Positions 9,089 through 16,484 of a DNA stretch of 64,000 nt are shown piece by piece. This DNA is from Pandoraea terrae. GTDB taxonomy: Bacteria; Pseudomonadota; Gammaproteobacteria; Burkholderiales; Burkholderiaceae. The first letter of the stretch is position 1. Each line of letters starts with the position of its first letter. The notes under the pieces were generated by a model. The model was not told the origin of the DNA and ran no database searches. It worked only from the letters and a program-made list of their open reading frames with translations. The stretch is taken from positions 62,001-126,000 of the forward strand of contig NZ_CABPRZ010000002.1 in the NCBI RefSeq assembly GCF_902459695.1, written 5' to 3'. A program made the translations under genes and the position numbers.

Positions 9089-9526
9089 TCAGGCGTCGGT
9101 GAATTTCTTCAACAGGCGGCGCAGTTCGTTGAACTCGTCGACCGAGAACGAAGTGAGGCGTCGGTTGAACACGCCGGGCACGATGCCGGGAATCTGATCG
9201 GCGATCTCCTTGCCGGCGTCGGTCAGGAACAGGTTGACGACGCGGCGATCCTCGACGCTTCGCTCGCGGCGCAGCAGGTCACGGGTTTCGAGCTTGTCGA
9301 GCATACGGGTCATCAGGCCGGTATCGATCGCGAGCGATTTGCTCAGCTCGAACGGCGTGGTGGCGCGGTTGCTCGACATCGACAGAAGGATGCCCATTTG
9401 CGGCGCGGTGATGTCGAGGGACTTGAGGGCAGCGTCGATGTCGGTTTTCACCATATTGCGGGCGCGCGCCAAGTAATAACCAATACTGTCGGTCAATATG
9501 AAGCTTTCTCTGGTGTAGTGGTCCAT
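9089..9526 (-). CDS. MarR-family transcriptional regulator
   Basis: 145 residues from the ATG at 9526 (GGAG eight bases ahead); a longer TTG-initiated frame would begin inside the operator region. A central winged helix-turn-helix is seen (TPFELSKSLAIDTGLMTRMLDKLE, then the wing RRERSVEDRRVVNLFLTDAG, the MarR signature DRR). It heads the efflux operon and has a palindrome 33 bases upstream. It most likely represses itself and the pump until a phenolic or drug ligand binds. Confidence 0.9.
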   Translation of the reverse strand: MDHYTRESFILTDSIGYYLARARNMVKTDIDAALKSLDITAPQMGILLSMSSNRATTPFELSKSLAIDTGLMTRMLDKLETRDLLRRERSVEDRRVVNLFLTDAGKEIADQIPGIVPGVFNRRLTSFSVDEFNELRRLLKKFTDA

Positions 9527-9558
9527 GACGGCGGCTCCGGTACGATTGATTCGAATAT

Positions 9559-9576
9559 TATTTGCAAAGTCAGATA
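9559..9576. promoter_or_regulatory. MarR-type operator copy 3 (before marR)
   Basis: TATTTG, CAAAGT, CAGATA, with one half-site base different from the other two copies. It is positioned for autoregulation, 33 bases upstream of the chosen marR start. Confidence 0.6.
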
Positions 9577-9653
9577 TTGTCAATGATGGATTCTGACGTT
9601 ATTAAAATCATCGTTATGGTCCGGGTTTCAAGTGGCGGCCGAGTCGCGTCTAA

Positions 9654-9681
9654 GATTCGCATAATGTACATTATGTTAAAT
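9654..9681 (+). other. dif: dif chromosome-dimer-resolution site (XerCD target)
   Basis: A 28-bp site with XerC arm GATTCGCATAA (9654-9664), central hexamer TGTACA (9665-9670) and XerD arm TTATGTTAAAT (9671-9681). Compared from memory with the E. coli dif it matches 25 of 28 positions, and the XerD arm is identical. It lies outside genes. This places the window in the replication terminus of a chromosome (or a chromid with its own dif). Confidence 0.9.
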
Positions 9682-9728
9682 GGCCGACGCCGCCGCCGCG
9701 CCATGAACGCGCTCTGTCAGGCCCACGG

Positions 9729-9766
9729 AATTTCAGTAACCGCGCCCCAAATTTCGGTAACGCGCC
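9729..9766. repeat. Pair of AATTTCxGTAACCGCGCC-like direct repeats near dif
   Basis: AATTTCAGTAACCGCGCC at 9729-9746 and AATTTCGGTAACGCGCC at 9750-9766 differ by one substitution and one missing base. They lie 48 bases to the right of dif. No gene is seen here. Function unknown. Confidence 0.45.
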
Positions 9767-9930
9767 GAGCCGATGGCCGGCGCATCAATCCAATGGGCCT
9801 GTGCGCAGCCAATTCGGGACGCCACGACACTGTACGGTTTTTTCCGCAACCTGATGGGTGCTAGCCTGCCTGTGTTGGCAGCTGGCTTGGCCAATGCCTA
9901 CCGCTAAGGCGAGAAGCTATTGCCCGCGTG

Positions 9931-10059
9931 GGCCCATACATTTCTGTCGCCATAATCTGGCTATGGCTCGTTGAGGGTATAAGACCAACGCCATGGGACT
10001 GGAGTGGCGTTGCGCTGACGCTCGCTGGGATGGCGCTCATCGCTTTTCAACCGCGATAG
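9931..10059 (+). pseudogene. C-terminal remnant of a YnfA/UPF0060 membrane protein
   Basis: Reading + from 9931 gives [19 protein letters not shown] and then a tail ending [10 protein letters not shown] and stop at 10057-10059. This is the last two helices of the small UPF0060 (YnfA) inner-membrane family, normally about 108 residues. The first half is absent and no start is available. A second scrap just upstream (about 9837-9907) ends [16 protein letters not shown] plus a few residues and a stop, and is not assigned to a family. The whole 9577-10118 stretch is otherwise non-coding debris around dif. Confidence 0.65.
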
Positions 10060-10118
10060 TTCTGCGCAACGTTGTAACGCAATCGCCTGAGGGCGCGCAC
10101 CGCCACAAAAAGGCGACG

Positions 10119-10820
10119 TCAGCCTCTCATCTGGCTCAGGTTATGGACATTGCCGCTACCGATGCGAAAGGCGTCGCAGCAAAAGAATTTCGCTGAGGCG
10201 AGCCTGTGCGCTATGACGGCGGCCGTCCGCTCGCGAATCGGACTCGTGCGGGGCATTGTTACCAACTCAGGCACTGAGTCGACGGTACCGAGGAAGCCCA
10301 TTCCCTGCCGATTGCAGAATTTCTCAACGTGTCGCGCGACAAATAGCGCTCGCAGGCGTCTGAGGGGCACGCTGACTCCTCTGCTCTTATCCGGTGTCGT
10401 CAACGCGACGAAGAACTTTGCGCCCTCGTCGGCCAGCCAATTGCGGACGCCAAGCAATGGCGTTTTCCAGTCGCACGGTGGCCAGATGCGGCTCAGCACT
10501 TCGGCATCCATCAGCAGGACAGCGGCCGACGTGCGGCCCGGGGCGAGAAAACGCGCGAGCGCGAGCTTCTCGTCAACGGCTGCATTCAGTGCAATCGCTG
10601 AGGTCGCGCACCCGGTCTCCAACTGAAACGCCCGCGCCACGTCACTTGCGAGTGTCGCGCAGCCCGACTCCGGTGCTGCGCGCCCGTCGGCAAATGCACG
10701 TGGTGAGGCGCTAGGCCGTTCGTGCGCCATCAGCATTAGTAACCCACGCGTGGAGCGGCAATGCCACCCTCCCGATGCTGGAAGAAGCGATTCAGTGAAG
10801 ACCAAGTCGTCGTAGTTCAT
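10119..10820 (-). CDS. Unknown Cys-rich protein divergent from arsH
   Basis: 233 residues from the ATG at 10820, which has a strong GGAGG ten bases ahead; the longer open frame antisense to arsH is rejected. I do not recognise the family. It has no signal peptide or clear membrane helix, and seven cysteines, including an adjacent pair (FFCCDAF) near the C-terminus. Its promoter region contains a 24-bp palindrome of the same design as those before arsH and both arsR genes, so it is probably arsenic-responsive. It is the last gene before the debris around dif. Existence is supported by the ribosome site and operator; function is unknown. Confidence 0.6.
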   Translation of the reverse strand: MNYDDLVFTESLLPASGGWHCRSTRGLLMLMAHERPSASPRAFADGRAAPESGCATLASDVARAFQLETGCATSAIALNAAVDEKLALARFLAPGRTSAAVLLMDAEVLSRIWPPCDWKTPLLGVRNWLADEGAKFFVALTTPDKSRGVSVPLRRLRALFVARHVEKFCNRQGMGFLGTVDSVPELVTMPRTSPIRERTAAVIAHRLASAKFFCCDAFRIGSGNVHNLSQMRG

Positions 10821-10839
10821 GACAGCCTCCAAAGATTTC

Positions 10840-10863
10840 ATATTTCTATAATATTGGAAATAT
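10840..10863. promoter_or_regulatory. ArsR-type operator, before the unknown gene
   Basis: 24-bp imperfect palindrome with perfect outer arms ATATTTC/GAAATAT, 20 bases upstream of the minus-strand gene starting at 10820. Same design as 10934-10957, 12276-12299 and 21029-21052. Confidence 0.6.
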
Positions 10864-10933
10864 CGTATGATGCAAGAAAGAAGTGGCAGGTCGAGTTCTC
10901 CAGGCGGCAGGCAAAGCTGCTTGAACGCACCCA

Positions 10934-10957
10934 ATATCTCCATATAATTGGAAATGT
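10934..10957. promoter_or_regulatory. ArsR-type operator, before arsH
   Basis: ATATCTCC, eight AT bases, GGAAATGT: a 24-bp palindrome whose arms match at six of eight positions, ending 19 bases before the arsH ATG. Confidence 0.6.
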
Positions 10958-10976
10958 CAAATAGAAGGATGACCCG

Positions 10977-11870
10977 ATGACAGTTCATGAAATCAATGGC
11001 GCCTATGGCTTCCCGGCCGCCAAAACAGATTTTTTCGACACAGACATTGCAGCGCGCCTTGGGATGGATGGACAGCCGCCGGTGCGGATACTGCTGCTCT
11101 ACGGCTCCCTGCGTGAGCGCTCGTATTCGCGCTTGCTCGTCGAGGAGGCAGCTCGACTTCTGCAGACGTTCGGCGCCGAAACGCGGATTTTTGCCCCGCG
11201 CGGTCTGCCGCACGCGGACGACGTCGACGTGAAGAACCACCCCAAGGTGAAGGAGCTGCTCGAGCTGTCGCTGTGGTCCGAGGGACACGTGTGGTGCAGC
11301 CCGGAGCGCCACGGCACTATCACCGGCCTGATTAAGACGCAGATTGACCACCTCCCGCTCGTCAGCGGCGGTATCCGGCCGACGCAGGGGCGCACGCTGG
11401 CTGTCATGCAGGTCAGCGGCGGTTCCCAGTCGTTCAATTCGGTGAATCAGCTTCGCCAGCTCGGCCGATGGATGCGTATGTTCACCATCCCCAATCAGTC
11501 GTCGATTGCCAAGGCGTTCGAAGAGTTCGAAGAGGATGGCCGGATGAAACCGTCCTCGTATTACGACCGCCTGGTTGACGTTATGGAGGAGCTCGTCAAA
11601 TTCACGCTGTTGCTTCGCGGCCGTGCCGACTATCTCGTCAACCGATACAGCGAACGCGTGCAAGAGGGTCGTCCGCTCTTCGGCGCGGACAGCCGCCAGA
11701 CGGCCTCCGTCGAAAAGGGCGGAGCCTGTTGTGCTCCCGATCCGATAGCGCAGCGTTTCTCACTCGGGTTGTCGGTTTCGAGCCAGGTCACGCGGGAACC
11801 GGCTTGCACTTCCCCTTTTTTTGGGGAGCGCAGGCCGCCGAATCCACTCCCTGGCAACAGTTTTCGGTGA
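10977..11870 (+). CDS. arsH: ArsH, NADPH-dependent FMN reductase/organoarsenical oxidase
   Basis: 297 residues. The FMN-binding loop [10 protein letters not shown] (about residue 42) and the ArsH signature [20 protein letters not shown] (about 108-127) identify it. ArsH reduces FMN with NADPH and oxidises trivalent methyl- or aryl-arsenicals to less toxic pentavalent forms. Family members usually stop soon after the helix ending RYSERV (about residue 226), so roughly 60 extra residues are unusual; they overlap the 3' end of the convergent arsR by 83 bp and look like read-through into antisense sequence. An ArsR-type operator lies just upstream. Confidence 0.9.
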   Translation: MTVHEINGAYGFPAAKTDFFDTDIAARLGMDGQPPVRILLLYGSLRERSYSRLLVEEAARLLQTFGAETRIFAPRGLPHADDVDVKNHPKVKELLELSLWSEGHVWCSPERHGTITGLIKTQIDHLPLVSGGIRPTQGRTLAVMQVSGGSQSFNSVNQLRQLGRWMRMFTIPNQSSIAKAFEEFEEDGRMKPSSYYDRLVDVMEELVKFTLLLRGRADYLVNRYSERVQEGRPLFGADSRQTASVEKGGACCAPDPIAQRFSLGLSVSSQVTREPACTSPFFGERRPPNPLPGNSFR

Positions 11871-12129
11871 GGAACCCGACGAGTTTGTTCATGTGCTTGA
11901 TATCCGGCGCGTAGTAAACGAAGCGGCCCTCCTGGCGTGACGTGACCAGACCGGCGTGCGTCAGTTCCTTCAGGTGAAAGGACAGCGTTGCGCCGGCAAG
12001 CTCAAGCTTCTCCTGGATAACCCCCACAGTCAGCCCCTCGGGCCCCGCTGTCACCAGCAGCCGGAAAATACTGAGGCGCGTCGGTTGCGCCAGTGCGGCT
12101 AAAGCCGTGATTGCGTCTTTTTCCTTCAT
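11788..12129 (-). CDS. arsR: ArsR-family arsenic-responsive repressor (locus A)
   Basis: 113 residues. Winged helix-turn-helix ArsR/SmtB fold with recognition helix [16 protein letters not shown] and wing [11 protein letters not shown]. The C-terminal ENCCQG plus a later cysteine resembles the C-terminal Cys-Cys...Cys As(III) site of Acidithiobacillus-type ArsR rather than the E. coli CVC site. The ATG aligns exactly with that of the second copy at 21080. It is convergent with arsH and overlaps it by 83 bp. The likely operator is 147 bases upstream (12276-12299); the 12130-12275 stretch between is an apparently degraded minus-strand frame with several cysteines and no usable start. Confidence 0.9.
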   Translation of the reverse strand: MKEKDAITALAALAQPTRLSIFRLLVTAGPEGLTVGVIQEKLELAGATLSFHLKELTHAGLVTSRQEGRFVYYAPDIKHMNKLVGFLTENCCQGVDSAACAPQKKGKCKPVPA

Positions 12130-12275
12130 GATGTGCCGTTCGTTGGGTCTGTACGATAATTCTAACGCCTCACGTATCAGGCGCGTCGTCGACCGTAGGT
12201 TGCTTCGGGGTCGGCTCGCAGGTGCCCGGCTCGATACAGCATGTGATGTCATCGAAACGAGGTTGCTGGACGTTA

Positions 12276-12299
12276 ACATTTCCATTATATTGGATATAT
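12276..12299. promoter_or_regulatory. ArsR-type operator, upstream of arsR and the arsC-aqpS remnant
   Basis: ACATTTCC, eight AT bases, GGATATAT; arms match at six of eight positions. It can serve arsR on the minus strand and the decayed operon on the plus strand. Confidence 0.55.
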
Positions 12300-12361
12300 A
12301 GACATATGCTCGCGAGCCACAACCCATTCCGGAGAAATTCGTGGTCGAATCCCGAACGTAA

Positions 12362-12541
12362 AACGTACTCGTCCTCTGCACTGGCAATACCTCGCGCAGC
12401 ATCATGTCGGAAGCCCTTTTGGCGACGCTGGGTCGCGGCCGCTTCAAGACATTCAGCGGGGGCAGCTCGCCCGCCGATGCACCTGGATTCATCATTAGCG
12501 AACTGGTGGGCGGCGCCCTCGCGGTTCTCTTGTTTCGTTGA
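12362..12541 (+). pseudogene. Deletion fusion of arsC 5' part to aqpS 3' part
   Basis: The reading frame from 12362 gives [18 protein letters not shown] and the rest of the first about 40 residues of ArsC, then switches at about 12470 to [19 protein letters not shown], the last helix of the AqpS channel, ending at a TGA. Both halves are nearly identical in DNA to the intact genes at 21488-21585 and 22705-22773. A TAA immediately precedes the frame and no start codon is present. It is the scar of a single in-frame deletion inside a former arsC-aqpS operon. Confidence 0.85.
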
Positions 12542-12564
12542 TTTCGCTGTTCTGCAGAGCGCGC

Positions 12565-13635
12565 TCAACCTGTCTTGAAGACGATGCACACGGGGCTTCC
12601 CGTTTCGATGACCTGCCCCGTTGCCGTCGGCTTTTCATGCGCATCGTCAAGTGCATACTGGATGATGGAATCCGAGCGCTCATTAGCCACGTACAGATGC
12701 TTTCCGTTTGGCGAAAGGCAGATGAAGCGCGGAAATTTGCCGTAGGTCCGCGTCCACTCGATACTTAACGGATATCCCGTGACCGGATCGAGTCGAACGG
12801 ATGCGACGGAGTCGTGCCCGCGGTTGGATACCAGCAGTTGATTACCTGAGGGGGTAATCACAATGCCGGCAGCGCTACTTTCCCCCGCGAATCCCCCTGG
12901 GAGCAACATGATGGTGTCCAGTGATTCAAGCGCCCCCGAGTCCACGTCAAATCGCCAAGTGGTCATGGTGGAATCCAGCTCGTTGGCAACATATACGAGC
13001 GGCAGCGTCGGGTGAAACGCGGCGTGGCGTGGACCAGAGCCGGGACGCCAACGATTCTCTACCACTTGTGCGGCGCCCTCGCCTGGCCAGCGCACCGCAA
13101 ACACTGCATCCAGAGCCTTGTCCGGGACGATATGCCAGTCCGAGTCGTGCAGCACGTTGGTATAGCGCGATATCTGATGCGGGTGCGATGACGCCTGGTC
13201 GGCCTGACGTGGCCCCAACATGCCTTCCAATTGAGTAGAGCCCAGCGGCTTTCCAATGGCACCGTCGCTTTCAATGGCCAGCCGCACGACTGATCCGGTT
13301 GCGTAGTTTGCGACCACAAGGCCCCGCCCATCCTTGGTTAGCGCCAGATGTACCGGATTCCGGCCTTCGCATGATCTCGCATTGAGCAGGGAAAGCCGGC
13401 CAGCGGCGGGATCGATGGCAAACGCGCTGACCTGCGTTCCATCTCCATGCACCGTGTAGAGCACGGTCTGATCCCGATTGATCGCCAAGTACGAAGGATT
13501 GTCCAGCGTCTGGAACACGTCGATTTGCGTCCATATGGATGTTCTCGGGCAAACGGAGTAGATCGCGATCCCCTTCCCCCGCCCATTACGCTCGCGAGTC
13601 GTGCGGCAGCCGACGTATGCAAAGGTACAACTCAT
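12565..13635 (-). CDS. Lactonase-family protein (6-phosphogluconolactonase/carboxymuconate-cyclase type)
   Basis: 356 residues with repeated beta-propeller blades (RDQTVLYTVHGDG, TLPLVYVANELDSTMTTWRF, SPNGKHLYVANERSDSI), the pattern of the seven-bladed lactonase (Pgl/YbhE) family, which hydrolyses sugar lactones or related cyclic esters in the cytoplasm. No signal peptide. It is divergent from the GntR regulator, with a perfect 16-bp palindrome in the shared gap, so it probably belongs to the same regulon as the MFS-Ldh-ALDH genes and opens a lactone intermediate or substrate. Confidence 0.82.
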   Translation of the reverse strand: MSCTFAYVGCRTTRERNGRGKGIAIYSVCPRTSIWTQIDVFQTLDNPSYLAINRDQTVLYTVHGDGTQVSAFAIDPAAGRLSLLNARSCEGRNPVHLALTKDGRGLVVANYATGSVVRLAIESDGAIGKPLGSTQLEGMLGPRQADQASSHPHQISRYTNVLHDSDWHIVPDKALDAVFAVRWPGEGAAQVVENRWRPGSGPRHAAFHPTLPLVYVANELDSTMTTWRFDVDSGALESLDTIMLLPGGFAGESSAAGIVITPSGNQLLVSNRGHDSVASVRLDPVTGYPLSIEWTRTYGKFPRFICLSPNGKHLYVANERSDSIIQYALDDAHEKPTATGQVIETGSPVCIVFKTG

Positions 13636-13838
13636 ACGAGCATCCCAAGCACCAACCCCGAGATTGGTACGGGCCGGCTATCGTCGATGAAAGCAAGGTG
13701 GGTGCGCCGACATGGGTAACGGTGCTCCCTGTTGATTGTTGTGCCGCGTGCGAGACAGACGCGCATTCGAAAAATCATCGGTGCCATCAGGGTTTTCTCC
13801 ACCTTTCCGGAAAGTTGCTTGCGTTTGGCTTGCATGCA

Positions 13839-13854
13839 TTTTATGATCATAAAA
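13839..13854. promoter_or_regulatory. Perfect 16-bp palindrome, probable GntR operator 1
   Basis: TTTTATGATCATAAAA lies in the divergent gap between the lactonase and the GntR gene. A related imperfect copy is found before the MFS gene (14995-15010). The rest of the 13636-13919 gap shows nothing else clear. Confidence 0.65.
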
Positions 13855-13919
13855 AGCGATTTGCAAACACAGCTTGATTGCTGGTTTACCCAGGCATGAT
13901 GCGGACGGAAATTGCATGG

Positions 13920-14948
13920 ATGGAGAACATTGACGTGGCTATGGCAAAATCAACATCGGAAAAAATATCCCCGCACGCAACGTCGTGCGGGGCGATGCTT
14001 TGTGCCGCCCCTACTGTCGAGTTGTCGCCTATTTCACCCTCCATGTCGCTGACACCGCTTCAAATTCGCGTTACCCGAGAAATTCTTGCCCTGGCCAGAA
14101 AAGATGACCTGGATCAAGGGGATAGGCTCGCCGAATCCCTACTGGCGGAGCGTATCGGGACGTCAAGAACGCCTGTCAATGTGGCATTGCGACATCTTGC
14201 CGACCTGGGGGCTGTCTTCTACGACCACAATCGCGGCTATTTCCTGGCCAAGCCCGCTCGCGAGCTGAGTGACATTGCGACACAGATCTTCGAGGAGCCG
14301 GAGGAGCCCCTCTACCTGAAAATCGCCGAGGATCGACTCGCCAAACGCCTGCCCGACGTAGTCTCGGAAGCCGATCTGATGCGCCAGTACGGCGTCGCCC
14401 GAAGTGTGTTACGCAAGGTACTCTCCGTTATGCAGGAAGAAGGATGGCTCGAGCGCCAAGTGGGGCAAGGTTGGCAGTTTCTGCCCATGATCGATTCGGT
14501 CGAGGCTTACGAAGAAAGTTATGTCTTCCGTACCGCCATTGAGCCTACCGGCATCCTGTCTCCCGACTTCCGCTGTGACCGCGAGGAATTGGAGGAACTG
14601 CGGCGCCGGCAACAATTTATCGTCGATGGCGGCTATCTCACGATGACTTCGGTTGAACTGTTCGAGGCGAACAGCGAACTGCACGAAACGATGGCCAAGT
14701 GGTCCGGCAATCGGTTTATTGTGCAGTCCGTACGACGTGTGGATCGGTTGCGCCGGCTTGTCGAATACCGCCAAGCCCGAGCTCGGAAGCCCCGCCAAGA
14801 GCAAGCCATGGAGCATCTGGCCATTCTGGATGCCATTCGACAGCACGATCTGCTCAAAGCCGCGGGTTTGCTGCGCGATCACTTGGAAGGCGCTCGGCGA
14901 CGCAAAGTCCACGCGGGCGACGTTTTCAACGTGGAGTTCAGGTCCTAG
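13920..14948 (+). CDS. GntR-family regulator with two winged-helix segments and an FCD-like end
   Basis: About 342 residues from the ATG at 13920; ATGs at 13896, 13941 and 14043 are alternatives, so the start is uncertain. A GntR-like winged helix (QIRVTREILALARK ... GTSRTPVNVALRHLADLGAV) is followed by a second helix-turn-helix-like unit (EADLMRQYGVARSVLRKVLSVMQ ... GQGWQFLP) and then an all-helical FCD-type effector domain with AMEHLAILDAI near the end. FCD proteins usually carry one winged helix and about 230-250 residues, so this is a long form. It likely controls the flanking lactonase and transport/catabolic genes. Confidence 0.78.
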   Translation: MENIDVAMAKSTSEKISPHATSCGAMLCAAPTVELSPISPSMSLTPLQIRVTREILALARKDDLDQGDRLAESLLAERIGTSRTPVNVALRHLADLGAVFYDHNRGYFLAKPARELSDIATQIFEEPEEPLYLKIAEDRLAKRLPDVVSEADLMRQYGVARSVLRKVLSVMQEEGWLERQVGQGWQFLPMIDSVEAYEESYVFRTAIEPTGILSPDFRCDREELEELRRRQQFIVDGGYLTMTSVELFEANSELHETMAKWSGNRFIVQSVRRVDRLRRLVEYRQARARKPRQEQAMEHLAILDAIRQHDLLKAAGLLRDHLEGARRRKVHAGDVFNVEFRS

Positions 14949-14994
14949 ACACCGCAGGGCGATCCCTCGTCCATTTTTTTTGGCTTTTAGTGCG

Positions 14995-15010
14995 TTTTGT
15001 AATCACAAAA
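14995..15010. promoter_or_regulatory. 16-bp imperfect palindrome, probable GntR operator 2
   Basis: TTTTGTAATCACAAAA, 38 bases before the MFS start; same length and outer TTTT/AAAA arms as 13839-13854. Confidence 0.6.
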
Positions 15011-15048
15011 ATCTATTCGGGAGGCGCGTCCCGAGCTTGGAGAAGACA

Positions 15049-16341
15049 ATGTCATACCGCCGCGGCTGGATAGCCGTCTTTCTGTTTTCGCTCGCGATGA
15101 TCAACTACATGGATCGCATCGCGTTATCAATCGCTGCCGCGCCGATCAAAACGGAATTCAACCTCTCGACGGTCAGCATGGGGTATCTGTTCTCCTCGTT
15201 CATCTGGAGCTACGCCCTCTTCCTCTTGCCAATGGGGTTGCTGCTGGACCGCTTTGGTACCAAGCGGATTGCTGGACTCGGCATCTTCATTTGGTCGGCA
15301 GCGACGGCGCTGACGGGCTTTGCAGGCAGCTTTGCGTCGCTCCTGAGCGCTCGGCTCGTCATGGGCAGTGGCGAATCCTGCAGCAATCCGGTGGGTGCCA
15401 AGGTCATCCGCCAATGGATTCCCGCTGGAGAGCGTGGTCTGGTCACGGCCTTGTTCAATAGCGGATCGTACGCCGGTCCGGCCATCTGCTCGGTTCTTCT
15501 CGCCTACCTCGTGGCCGCATTCGGCTGGCGCGTATCGTTCGTTATCGCCGGTGGCATCGGTTTTGTCTGGCTGTTCGCATGGCTCACGTTTTTCAACACT
15601 CCGGAGAAAGCGCCGTGGCTCAAGGAAGATGAGCGTGGAAAAATCTTGCGTGAGCGTGAAGTCAAGGTCGGCGGTGCGGTAGTCACTCAACCGGCACAAG
15701 GGCTTTGGGGGCTGCTGAAGACGCGAACCCTTTGGGGGCTGGCCATCACGCAAGGATGCAACGTCTACACGCAATACCTGTTCCTGACGTGGTTGCCGAG
15801 CTATCTGCAGGCCACGCGCCACCTCTCCATTGCCAAAACCGGCCTGTTTGCCGCAGTCCCCTACGCCGTCTCGGTGATCCTTTGCGTGCTCGCCGGCCGC
15901 TTTAGCGACATGTACGTCAAGCGTGGAGGCGGTGTGGCCAGCGGTCGTCGCCGTAACGCTGTCGCCCTTGCGATGCTGACTGGCGCAGTGATTCTTGCCG
16001 TGCCGTTCACCTCGAATATGACGGTCTTGCTCGTTGTTTTCTCGGTGACGCTCACCGGTATCGCCGCGACAACCTCGCTGAATTTTGCGCTGCTCAACGA
16101 CCTGCTGCCGAGCGCCAAGGATGTTGGCAAAGCGATGGCGATTGTTGTCGTGGGCGGGAACATCTTCGGAATGGTGGCGCCGATCGCGACCGGTTATGTC
16201 ATCGCCGAAACCGGCAGTTACGACTGGGCGTTCGGCATCGCCGGAATTCTGCTGGTCGCCGGCGCGGTGATTGTGCTGACGATGACTCGCCACCCGATGG
16301 CGCGAGCGATCACCCCACAAGGTAGCGCATCGCACGCTTGA
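15049..16341 (+). CDS. MFS transporter, anion:cation symporter (ACS) type
   Basis: 430 residues, 12 predicted helices. The beginning AMINYMDRIALSIAAAP and the helix 2-3 loop GLLLDRFGTKRIAG are hallmarks of ACS-family carriers for sugar acids (glucarate, galactonate, tartrate, hexuronate). The ATG at 15049 with TTGGAGA ahead replaces a long upstream frame that overlaps the regulator gene. It is the first gene of the plus-strand catabolic run and is preceded by a GntR-type palindrome. It probably imports an organic acid with protons; substrate unknown. Confidence 0.86.
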   Translation: MSYRRGWIAVFLFSLAMINYMDRIALSIAAAPIKTEFNLSTVSMGYLFSSFIWSYALFLLPMGLLLDRFGTKRIAGLGIFIWSAATALTGFAGSFASLLSARLVMGSGESCSNPVGAKVIRQWIPAGERGLVTALFNSGSYAGPAICSVLLAYLVAAFGWRVSFVIAGGIGFVWLFAWLTFFNTPEKAPWLKEDERGKILREREVKVGGAVVTQPAQGLWGLLKTRTLWGLAITQGCNVYTQYLFLTWLPSYLQATRHLSIAKTGLFAAVPYAVSVILCVLAGRFSDMYVKRGGGVASGRRRNAVALAMLTGAVILAVPFTSNMTVLLVVFSVTLTGIAATTSLNFALLNDLLPSAKDVGKAMAIVVVGGNIFGMVAPIATGYVIAETGSYDWAFGIAGILLVAGAVIVLTMTRHPMARAITPQGSASHA

Positions 16342-16441
16342 GCGACATGACGGCTCAATGGTTGGCGCAGGAAAGGGCCTCTTCCGAGCGCCAGCTTTCG
16401 TGCGAGGCATGACGCTCTGCATCGGCCGCCTTTTGCCTATT

Positions 16442-16463
16442 GCCGGCACCCGGTGGTGCCGGC
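16442..16463. other. Stem-loop between MFS and cupin genes
   Basis: GCCGGCACC and GGTGCCGGC form a perfect 9-bp stem with the tetraloop CGGT. It is one of four hairpins in the gaps of this operon and may be a processing or attenuation point. Confidence 0.55.
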
Positions 16464-16484
16464 CCTCCCCCTCTTGGAGAACAT

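Noticed and set aside
9562-9864. Plus-strand frame of 100 codons across the dif site
   Set aside because: No ribosome site, unusual codon use, and it overlaps dif and the marR operator.
10821-11663. N-terminal extension of the minus-strand unknown gene over arsH
   Set aside because: Antisense to arsH; a strong ribosome site supports the start at 10820.
12170-12589. Minus-strand frame with CCIEPGTCEPTPKQP-like end upstream of arsR
   Set aside because: No start codon in the plausible coding part and the rest is antisense to the arsC-aqpS scar; perhaps a decayed peptide, not called.
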